DNA from: JAJEFO01 sp965221845
GTDB taxonomy: Bacteria > Pseudomonadota > Alphaproteobacteria > Rhodobacterales > Rhodobacteraceae
Direction: 5' to 3'
Assembly: GCA_965221845.1 (NCBI GenBank)
Contig: OZ244919.1
Span: 1,798,001-1,862,000 of the forward strand
DNA length: 64,000 nt
Below the pieces are notes generated by a model. That model was given only the letters and a program-made list of their open reading frames with translations. It was not told the DNA's origin and made no database searches. The translations under genes were made by a program, and so were the position numbers. Positions 16,430 through 24,323 of this stretch are shown here, piece by piece (the first letter of the stretch is position 1; every line of letters starts with the position of its first letter).

Positions 16430-17460
16430 CTGACCGTCGGTGAGCGAAGGCGCGGTCATGGCGGACGGCAGTTCCGCGTGCGCACGACCGGCGGCCGGGC
16501 GGCGGCCCGGGATCGTGGCGGTGCCGGCGAAGGGCGGGGTTCGGGGCCGTCCGGGCGTGGCCGGGGCGGTCACGGCCCGGCACGGACGGGCCGGCATGGC
16601 CCTCCTTGCCAGGCGCCCCCGCGAGCGCGCGGCAGGGGTCTTCCAGTCCCGGAAGGCGAAAGCCCGGCCGGTTCCCGCATCCGGTTCCAGAGATGCAGGA
16701 TGCGTCCCCGGCGTTCCCGCGCCCGTCCGGACGGCGGGCAGCAGTGCCGCCGCGACCCGCATCGACCGGGAAGGCGCGCGTCGCGAAGACGCCCCGAGGG
16801 CGGTTCCCGCCATGGCCGGAGCCGTGCCCGAAGCTGCAGCCCTCCCGCGCCCCGGTGTCCGGAACGTCCCGTTCCCGGCCGCCCGTCCCGCACGCGGCCG
16901 CACCGCATCACGGACACGCCGCGTCCCGGTCGGGCGGAAGGCCGGCGGCCCGCGAGACCCCCTGGATCCTCTCTCCCCGCATCCGGGCATGTCGGTCTTC
17001 AGGCCGGGGTTCGCGTCGTCGGCCGGCAGGCCGCGGTCCCGCCCGGAGCGGTGCGCCGTCCCTGCCGCGCCTCTCCCGTGCCTCCCTCCTCCCGCCGGCC
17101 CGTCCCCGGCGCCGGCCGCCCTCCCGTGTGCGGACGCGCCCGGCGAGCCGCTTCAAGGCGTTCCGCCCGCGGCCGTTCCTCCTCCTGCCGTCCCCGTTCC
17201 GGACCGGCTCCGGGGCCGGCGGGAACGCCCCGGCGTGGCCGGGGCGGACGGTCGCCGCGCCCGGGGCCTGGCGGCAGCGGGCCTTCGACCCGTCGCGGCG
17301 GGTCCTGGCGCGGGCGGCGCCTGCAGCCGGCCTTGCGCGAGGAACGGCGCCCGGTCCCGTCCGCCGGGACCGGGAGACGCCCGCCGGACGCCGTCCGGCC
17401 CGGAGCAGGGACGGGATCCCGGGCGGGAACGCCGCCGGCCCCGGCATCAGATGCCATGAG
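16430..17460. other. Extremely GC-rich stretch without a supported gene
   Basis: This kilobase is far richer in G and C than anything else in the window, with whole lines almost free of A and T. It therefore stays open in most frames on both strands. The predicted peptides (Arg/Pro/Ala/Gly strings) have no domain, no start context and no codon-position signal, so I call no gene. It lies inside the 15-bp inverted-end block, upstream of the IS110 gene. Confidence 0.6.
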
Positions 17461-17577
17461 ACGCGCCGGGGTTTGCCTCTGGAGGTGATTCGGTGCAGGT
17501 GAATGTGGTGACTTCAACATCTGGTGGCAAGGGGGCCGAAAGGCGGCACCCCTTGCCGATTGAAAGGAGAGAGAGAG

Positions 17578-18812
17578 ATGATCGACTCAAGCACCCCCTT
17601 CGGCGTGAAGGCTGCCACGGTGCATGCGGCGCTGGAAGCGGGCGGCACGAGCTGGATCCTCGCGGCGGGCGATCCGGCGGACGCGTCGCGGACGGGCCTG
17701 CACAGGCTGGCACCACATGACGTCGCGGGCCTGCTCGCGAAGCTGGGGCAGGCACGGACGCGGGCCGCCGCCGTCTCCGGCGACGACGTCCGCGTGATGC
17801 CGGTCTGCGAGGCAGGGTACGAGGGGTTCCGGCTGGCGCGCCGGCTCGAGGGCGAGGACCTGGAGGTCGTGGTCTGCGACCCGGCGAGCCTGGAGGTCGT
17901 GCGCAGGAAGAGACGTGCGAAGACGGACAGGATCGACGCGCGGAAGACGGTGCGGGCGCCCGTGGCCCGGGACGGCGGCGACCGGGACGCGATGTCGCCG
18001 GTGCGGGTGCCGACGGTCGCGGAGGAGGACGCGAAGCGGCTGCCGGGGCGCCGGGAGCGGCTCGTGAAGGAGCGGCTGCGGCTGGCGAGCGCGGTCGCGG
18101 GGCTTTTGCGGCTGCACGGCGTGCCGCCCGGGGATCCGGCGAAGGCCGGGTTCCGGGAGCGGCTCGGGGGCATGAGGACGGGCCATGGCGCGGCGCTGCC
18201 GCCGGGGCTCCTGGCGGAGACCGCGGGCATCCCCGGCCGCCTGGAGCCGGGCGTCGCGGAGACGGAGGCGGTGGAGGCGGAGAAGGCGGCGACGCTGAAG
18301 TCGGCACGGGAGGCGGCCAGGGCGGCGAAGGCTGCCACGCCCGCCGGGCCGGCACGGGAGGCGGACACGCCGCCCGGAGCCGCGCCGGCGGAGGTCCCGG
18401 GGCACGCCCGCCACGCGGCGACGCTGGTCAGGCTGCGGGGCATCGGCCCGAACGACGCCCTGCTGCCGGGCGCGGAGCTCCTCTGCCGCGACTTCCGCAA
18501 CCGGCGCGAGCTGGCGGGCATGGCCGGGCTGGCGCCGGTGCCGTGGGCGAGCGGCGCCGTCGACCATGACCAGGGCACCGGCAAGGCCGGCAGCCCGATG
18601 CTGCGAAAGCACCTCGTGCAGATGGCCTGGCGCTGGCTGCGGCACCAGCCGCGGAGCGCGCTGTCGAAGTGGTCCGGGCGCTGCGCCGTCGCCCGCGACG
18701 GGCGGCCGGGGAAGCGCGGGATCGTGGCGCTGGCCAGGAAGCTGCTGGTGGCGCCGGGCGGTTCGCCACGACCGGGCTGGTGCCCGAGGGCGCCGTCCTG
18801 TCGAAGGCCTGA
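17578..18812 (+). pseudogene. IS110-family transposase, frameshifted near its C-terminus
   Basis: ATG 17578 follows AAAGGAGAG. The N-terminal RuvC-like half shows VHAALEAGGTSWILA, the second acidic site in VCEAGYEGF and the paired Asp in AKTDRIDARK. The C-terminal half has the RGIGPNDA hairpin-like motif and the nucleophilic-Ser block MAGLAPVPWASGAVDHDQG. After ARKLLVAP the frame departs from the family; one base later (+1) it continues RFATTGLVPEGAVLSKA and stops at 18812, the expected end. One base therefore seems lost near 18756. As written, the frame runs 349 bases too far. IS110 enzymes are serine-using DEDD recombinases guided by a bridge RNA. Confidence 0.78.
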
Positions 18813-19190
18813 GGGGGGAGACCGGAACACCGAGACACCGAGACACCCGGGCGGCCCGACGGGGCCTCCGGGGAACCCGGGCAAGGCGTGTGACCGGCGG
18901 GAGGCATGGTTCGCCGCATCCCGCGGCACCGTCCGTCCGGACGGGTCCCGCCTCCCGGAACGTCGCACCGCCCGAACGGGGCACCGTGGTCACGGGGCCG
19001 GCACAGGCCGGCAGACCGAACCGGACAAGAGTCTGGACGCGCCGTTGAGTGTTGGGCGCGCCGAGGAACCGCGACGTTCTGCCTGGAGAATCCCCGAGCG
19101 GCGCCGAGCCGCCCTCGCAAGGAGACGGATCGATGTGACACGTCATGAAGAAAGCGCTTGACAGCACCGGGGCTCATAAGAGGCCTCCCG
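18813..19190 (+). other. Non-coding right flank of the IS110 element, with an outward TTGACA
   Basis: No credible gene is present. About 345 bases downstream of the corrected transposase stop is AAAGCGCTTGACAGCACCGGGGCTCATAA-like sequence (TTGACA at 19158-19163, followed by GGGGCTCAT), the characteristic right terminus of many IS110-family elements. On circularisation this -35-like box can join a -10 at the left end to drive the transposase. The ~350-base interval contains inverted GC-rich segments and is long enough to hold a bridge RNA, but I cannot demonstrate one. Confidence 0.45.
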
Positions 19191-19289
19191 GAGAGGCTGA
19201 AGTCACGCGTGCCGGTCGGGTCGGGGATGCGGCCGAAGCATGCACGCACTGCGCGAAGCACGGCCCTGGCATCGACGGATGCCTGCGAA

Positions 19290-19422
19290 AGGGGTTCCGG
19301 ACATATGCTGCCCGGCTCCTGCCTGGCCGCGGCAAGGCCGGTCCGGCGGGAAAGGCCTGCGACAGGAAGATTCGCGGCTGCCGCGCAACCGACTGACAAT
19401 GAACGAAAGGAAATCTGGCGGG
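19290..19422 (+). repeat. Second copy of the 3.9-kb repeat, interrupted at its end by IS1595
   Basis: Matches 3870-4006 with scattered differences. Shared landmarks are ATGCTGCCCGGCTCCTGCC, GGTCCGGCGGGAAAGGCC and CGACTGACAATGAACG. Its last bases, GGAATTGCT, now lie beyond the IS1595 copy at 20671-20679, after one copy of the CTGGCGGG duplication. Confidence 0.75.
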
Positions 19423-20664
19423 AAGGCTTATCCCTTTGACCAAGGCATGTCCACATTTTGTGTCCGACGGGGGCTGACGATCCGTTTTGTTCGCTTTATG
19501 TTCCTCCCATGGCATCGCGATGGAAACACGACCGGCCCATGTCCCGCCAGGAGTTCGAGGAGCGCTTCCCGGACGACGACGCCTGCGCCGGGCACCTGGC
19601 CAGGCTGCGCCGGGGCGGTGGCTTCGCGTGCCCGGCCTGCGGCTGCACGAAAGGCTGGCAGCCGAGGGGGAGCGCCGCCTCCACGAGTGCGCGGGGTGCG
19701 GACGCCAGACGTCGGTGACGGCGGGCACGGTGATGCACCGCAGCCACCTGCCGCTCAGGACATGGTTCCTCGCGGCCCACATCGTGGCGACGCATTCCAA
19801 CGGCATCTCCGCGCTGCAGCTCCAGGCGCAGCCTGGCATCGGGAGCTGCAAAAGCGCCTGGCTGCTGCTGCACAGGCTGCGCCGTGCCATGGTCGACCCC
19901 GACCGGAGCCTCCTGCAGGGGATCGCGGAGGTGGACGAGACATCCGTGCCCTGCCGCGACGGCGGCGGCGCGGAGGCCGGCGGCGGCGCGGAAACGGACG
20001 GGGCGAAGGGCGTCGCCGGCAGGGGCCGCAGCGCCGATGGCAGGATCCTTCTGGCCGGTGCCGTGGAGCTGTCGGAGGACGGGGCGCCGCGCCGCATCCG
20101 GCTGGAGGCCATCGGGGACTATGGATCCGGCGCGCTCCGCGGCTTCATCTCCGGGGCCGTCGCGCCGGGCGCGTGGGTGGTCACCGACGGATGGAGCGGC
20201 TACGCCGGCCTGCCCGGCAACCCGCGGGAGCGCAGGGTGGTCGGCGGCCGAAGGGCCCACGAGGTCCTGGCCTGGGTCCACCGGGTCTTCTCGAACCTGA
20301 AGCGCTGGGCCATGGGCGTGCATCACGGCCTGCGGAGGAAGCATTTCCAGCGCTGCCTCGACGAGTTCGTGTTCCGCTGGAACCGCCGGCGCCACCGACG
20401 GGCCTCCTTCGACAGCCTGCTCGGCATCGGGCTGGGACTTCCGCCCGCCACCTGCCGCGACCTCATCGACGGACACGCCTGACGCGGACGGATCCCGCCA
20501 CGGGACCGGCGGGCGCACCCGCGCACCACCCGAATCACCACATTCCCGCACCGTCCGGGCCGCCGCGCGGTGCCGCCGGCGTGGATTCCGTCGGGGATCC
20601 GGGGATCCCGCGACCGGCCGCAGGCACAACATCTTGCGGCGCCGGAGTCAAAGGGATAAGCCTT
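19423..20664 (+). mobile_element. IS1595-family insertion sequence with 8-bp target duplication
   Basis: Terminal inverted repeat AAGGCTTATCCCTTTGAC at 19423-19440 and its exact complement at 20647-20664. CTGGCGGG flanks it on both sides (19415-19422 and 20665-20672). The 8-bp duplication and the ISXO2-like transposase inside fit IS1595. Length is 1242 bp. The uninterrupted form of the target is seen in the related repeat at about 3990-4006. Confidence 0.93.
19509..20482 (+). pseudogene. ISXO2-like (IS1595) transposase with a frameshift at a G5 run
   Basis: The N-terminal part (MASRWKHDRPMSRQEFEERF, FACPACGCTKGWQPRG) carries the first CxxC pair of the zinc ribbon in one frame. The rest (ERRLHECAGCGRQTSVTAGT, second CxxC, then IAEVDETSVP, WVVTDGWSGY and VHRVFSNLKRWAMGVHHG) continues in the next frame to the stop at 20482. 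The switch falls at GAGGGGGAG (about 19669-19673). One more G would give a continuous protein of about 325 residues with DDE-like acids. It may be an inactivating deletion, a sequencing error or slippage. Confidence 0.8.
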
Positions 20665-20746
20665 CTGGCGGGAATTGCTGGTCACGGATTGGAAGTGGGC
20701 GGGCCACCAAATGGCATCAATTCGATGACGACGGGCCCGAGCGGTC

Positions 20747-21130
20747 CGGGAACCGGGACGGCGTCTCCAGGCGGTTCCGGCGCCGGGCGCTTCCGGGGGT
20801 CTTCGCGCGCGTTTCCGACGCCTTGTCCGAGGAGTCCGGCCTCGAGGCGCGTGTCCGGCGGCGCGCCACGGCGACCCCGTGCGGAACCGCCACGGCACCG
20901 CCTCCATGAAGAGGCGGCTGTCCGCCGCCGTGCCGCCGGGGTCGGACGCCCTGCCCGGCAGCATGTCCCCGGTCCGCGCCCGCATGGCGTCGGTCAATAC
21001 CGTCCTGTCTGCATCGTCATCTCTCTGCTCGCTCATGCCGTTGTTGCCTCGTGCCGTCGTTCCGGCGGTTGTCGGGGCCGAAAATGGCATCAAGCCGGAC
21101 GATTCGCAAGACGACTGTCAACGGGCCCTA
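20747..21130. mobile_element. Scrambled IS5-family remnant, two parts in opposite orientation
   Basis: 20747 to about 20858 matches the plus strand of the intact IS5 (around 26915-27005; shared AGGCGGTTCCGGCG and TTTCCGACGCCTTGTC). From about 20860 to 21130 it is the reverse complement of the IS5 beginning (26641-26900), ending in CTGTCAACGGGCC plus CTA. The result is a head-to-head join of an interior and an end. No frame is usable. The IS630 element starts at its last TA. Confidence 0.75.
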
Positions 21131-22342
21131 GTGTATGACAACAAACAAAGGATTCTATTCCTGCCCCGCATCATGGTATCATCCTGCCGCCGCGAGCCCG
21201 CGGCCAACACCAAGGCAGGAGACAGACCCATGGGCAGGACATCGACACGGCCGGAGATCCGGCTGCCGGACACCGATCGCACACGCCTCGAGCACATCGT
21301 CAGCCACCCCCGGAGCCCCCGGAAGCATGTCTGGCGGGCCCGCATCATCCTCGCCCTCGGGGACGGCTGTGGCCTCGTCGAGACCATGCGGCGGACAGGC
21401 CTCTCGAAACCCGCCGTCTGGCGCTGGCGGGACCGCTTCCTTTCCGAGGGTGTGGAGGGTCTCCTGCGGGATGCCACCCGGCCGCCGGGCAAACAGCCCA
21501 TCCCCGCGGCCACGGTGCAGGCCGTCATCAACCTCGCCATGTCACCGCCACCCCCCAACCGGCGCCACTGGACCCTCAAGGCCCTGACCACAGCGGTCGG
21601 GGGCCTGACGGCCACCACCGTGCACCGGATCCTGCAGCGCCATGGCCTGCGGCCCCATCAGGTCAGGACCTTCAAGGTCTCGAACGACCCCCGGTTCGGC
21701 ATCAAGGCCCACGATGTCATCGGACTCTACATGAACCCGCCGGATCACGCCGTCGTCCTCTCGGTCGACGAGAAGACCCGGATCCAGGCCCTCGGCCGCA
21801 CCCGGACGCCCCTGCCGCCGGCCCCAGGTCATGCCGCCACCCGCACCCATGACTACAGGCGCAATGGCACCACCACGTTGCTGGCCGCCCTCGATGTCGC
21901 GACCGGCAAAGTGGTGGGACAGATGACGGAGCGTCACCGGTCCGAGGATTTCTGTGCCTTCCTCGATCATGTGGCGGTCGGCATCGATCCAGAGGCGGAG
22001 GTGCATGTCATCCTCGACAACCTGTCCGCCCACAAGTCGGCCCTCGTGCACGCCTGGCTTGCGGACCATCCCGACTGGCACTTCCACTTCACCCCTCGAC
22101 GGCGTCCTGGACGGACGCCGTCGAGGGGTTCTTCTCGAAACTCGCACGCCAGCGGCTCAAGAATGCCATCTTCAACTCCCTTGACGAGTGCATCGCCGCG
22201 GTGGAAGGGTACATCGCGCACCACAACGCCCATGAGGCTCGCCCCTTCCGCTGGCGCCGGGATCCCGGGGACCTCGTGGCCTCCTGGAAGCGCGGGCACC
22301 GGCGGTTGCAAGATAGGGAACTGTCTGTATGATACAAAACAC
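21131..22342 (+). mobile_element. IS630-family insertion sequence at a TA target
   Basis: Flanked by TA on both sides (21129-21130 and 22343-22344), as expected for IS630/Tc1-type transposition. The ends are imperfect inverted repeats (GTGTATGACA.. against GTGTTTTGTATCATAC..). The left TA is the TA of the CTAG at the end of the IS5 remnant, so it inserted into an older IS. Length is 1212 bp. One transposase gene is carried on the plus strand. Confidence 0.82.
21230..22332 (+). pseudogene. IS630-family transposase, frameshifted near residue 289
   Basis: ATG 21230 has GCAGGAGA upstream. The N-terminal helix-turn-helix (RARIILALGDGCGLVETMRRTGLSKPAVWRWRDRF) is followed by the DDE domain: VVLSVDEKTRIQALGR (first Asp), HVILDNLSAHKS (second Asp) and the Glu in TDAVEGFFSKLARQRLKN. 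That last part and everything after it lie in a different frame from HFHFTP. One C appears missing in ACCCCTCG near 22091-22096. With it, the protein would run to the stop at 22330-22332 (about 367 residues). Some IS630 members use frameshifting, but loss in a short C run looks like mutation. Confidence 0.82.
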
Positions 22343-22617
22343 TAGTGACGCTCTGGGAGTGTCACTAACCTGATTGAACGAGGCTGCGTGGGCCATTTGG
22401 GTCCTATGGGGAAAGTGGCGCGGCGCGTGGTCCTGCGGAGGTCACGAGGCCTGGATTCTGGGCCGGTGACGAAGCGCTGACGGCGGCTGCGACGGTCGAA
22501 CGGCGGGCTGGACCGGGATCTTCGGGGTCGGAGTCTCTGGAATGCGGAACCGGAGGCGTGCCGAGGCGCGAGCGGGCGCCTCGGCCGGCGGGACCGGTCG
22601 TCTTGCGAACGCCTGGG

Positions 22618-23856
22618 TCATGGACCGGGCGCCATCGGCGAGGCCTTCGGGGGCGGATCCCGACCGGGCCCCGGTCCAGGCCGCCCGGCCGGGATTTCGC
22701 GGAGATGCCGCAAGGGGGCGCCGCAATGCGGGCACGCGAGCGGTTCTGCGGCGTTCTCCTCGTCGCGGGCTTCGTCCGGCGCGCCGCTGTCGGCCGGGTC
22801 GTGCGGTTCCGGCTCGGGTTCGGTGACGCCGAGCGCCGCGCGGGCGGCGTCGAGGGTCTCCCTGCGGCAACCGTTGGCCAGGATTCCGAAGTGGCGGATC
22901 CTGTGGAAGCCGTCGGGCAGGACATGTGTCATGAACCGGGTGACGAACGTGTCGGCCGTGACGGTCTCGACGCCGTGCCGGGGCTTCCGCTGCCCGGGCG
23001 GCTTCGGGCGCCGGCAGCGGAACCGCACGGTCTCGCCGTCGAAGCCGAGGATGCGGCTGTCGCCGGTCGCGATCCGATGCGTGCATCTCGACAGGCACGC
23101 GAAGATCTGCCGGGGTCCGCGGAACGGCCGCCTGGCGAAGACGACCCGGTCCCTGGCGCGCGCCCGTGCCAGGACCCTGCCGAAGGCGTCGGGATCGCCG
23201 CCGTCGCTCCGGAACACGATCTCGCCCCGGCCATGGGCGCTGGCGAGCGCCTCCGGGAAGCGGCGCCGGAACAGGCTGGCCAGGACCTTGACGGGGGCGA
23301 GGAACCGGCCGCTGCCGGTCTTCCAGTCCCCGGTCCCGGCGTCGAAGCCGCCGCTGGGGACCACGCAGTGGAGGCGGGGATGCCAGAGGAGCCTCTGGTT
23401 CCAGGTGTGCAGGACGGCGGTGCCGCCGATGCGGACGCCGCCCCGGCGGGGATCGGCGGCGATGGCGAGGAGCGTCTCGGCCGCGGTCCGGAACAGGATG
23501 CCGAGCACGGTCCTGCGGTTCGCGAAGGCGATGTCGGCGATCTCGTTCGGGAGGGTGAAGACGACATGGAATGCGGGGACCGGCAGGATGTCCCGGGCCC
23601 GGGCCTCCATCCACCGGCGGGCGGCGGCGCCCTGGCGCGCGGGACAGTGCCGGTTCCGGCAGGAGTTGTACCGGGGATGCTCGCGGCCGCACGCCTCGCA
23701 CTGGTGGAGACGGCCGCCGAGGACGGCGGTGCGGCAGGCCTCGATGGCGCCCATGACCTTCAGGCGGGCGGCGTCGAGCAGCCCGGACCGGGCCTGCCGC
23801 CATGCGGGGCCGGCGCGGCGGAAGATCTCCGCCACGCCGGCATGGTCCTGCGCCAC
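22618..23856 (-). pseudogene. IS91-family transposase with substituted catalytic residues
   Basis: A full-length frame of 412 residues. The zinc-finger region CEACGREHPRYNSCRNRHCPARQG (positions 53-76) lacks the usual last Cys (CPxCQG reads CPARQG). The HUH metal motif HPHxH reads HPRLH (159-163). The double-Tyr motif YLSRYTHR reads CLSRCTHR, so both catalytic tyrosines are Cys (254 and 258). The downstream family block FVTRFMTHVLPDGFHRIRHFG is intact. Each change is a single A-to-G or T-to-C step. By IS91 family knowledge this enzyme cannot nick or strand-transfer. The C-terminal 60 residues are low complexity. Confidence 0.85.
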
Positions 23857-23859
23857 GGT

Positions 23860-24222
23860 TCAGGCGTTCAGGAGGCGGAAGCCGGTGACCGGATGGTCGA
23901 GGGCCTCGAACGTCTTTCCCGTGGCGCGGGCGCAGGCGCGTGTCGTGTCCGCGTTCCGATGGCCGGGAGCGTCCTGGATGACGTCGATGCTGCCGCCGCG
24001 CTCATGCCAGTGCGTGGCCGCGCTGTGCCCCAGCGCATGGAAGCTGGCGCTCCGGTCGGTTCCGGCCCGGTCCCGGGCGGCCTTGAAGGCCACGCGCAGG
24101 GTTCCGGCCTTGACCGGCACCTCCGGCGACCTGCCGTGGAACAGCCATGTTGCCGGTCGTGGCCAGAGTGTCTGCCAACAGCTGCGCAGGTGTCCGGTCA
24201 CCGGCGCGGGGAGCGGCGCCAT
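23860..24222 (-). pseudogene. Tyrosine recombinase (integrase), C-terminal fragment
   Basis: The 120 residues correspond to the catalytic end of a phage-type integrase. FHALGHSAATHWHERGGSID matches the RHSFATHLLE block, but its Arg is Gly. VIQDAPGHRNADTT matches the LLGHR block, with Leu changed to Pro. The position of the nucleophilic Tyr (TTxxYxxV) reads TTRACARA, a Cys. The first catalytic Arg domain is missing upstream. It ends three bases before the IS91 transposase start, its usual neighbour. Confidence 0.75.
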
Positions 24223-24323
24223 GCGTTCGACGTCCCCCTTGCCGGAACGGACGTGGAAAGGCTCAGCAGGCAGTCAAACCTGCTGCGAAGCAGCTTCGTT
24301 CAATTACTTTTCTTGAACGCCGC

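Larger units (their letters stand above)
16414..20679. mobile_element. Composite block with 15-bp inverted ends, split by IS1595
   Basis: The left end reads AGCAATTCCCGCCAG (16414-16428). The same 15 bases in inverse orientation occur at 20665-20679. Between them lie about 1 kb of extremely GC-rich non-coding DNA, a frameshifted IS110 transposase gene and the repeat shared with 3.9 kb. An IS1595 element (19423-20664) has inserted so that its right-hand 8-bp target copy forms part of this end. A relative of the end, with one mismatch, also closes the repeat at 4006. I infer an unclassified transposable element or its remains. The ends are real; the element's identity is not established. Confidence 0.5.
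22360..24310 (-). mobile_element. IS91-like element remnant (transposase plus integrase fragment)
   Basis: Both genes read on the minus strand, in the order integrase fragment then transposase, as in many alphaproteobacterial IS91-type elements. ATTGAACGAGGCTGC near the left limit (22372) and ATTGAACGAAGCTGC, inverted, near the right limit (about 24290-24304) may be related terminal sequences, so the limits are approximate. Both proteins have lost catalytic residues. Confidence 0.55.

Noticed and set aside
14430..16430. A retron (Ec78-like) using the PtuA/PtuB-like pair
   Set aside because: No reverse transcriptase gene or msr/msd-like sequence was found on either side of the pair.
16440..17459. 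339-codon frame and several overlapping alternatives in the GC-rich stretch
   Set aside because: Several frames on both strands are equally open, with no start context or domain; best explained by near absence of A and T.
22618..23856. A diversity-generating retroelement as the cause of A-to-G-like changes in IS91 catalytic codons
   Set aside because: No reverse transcriptase or template/variable repeat pair is present, and the Cys-to-Arg change is T-to-C on the coding strand, so the bias is towards GC rather than adenine-specific.
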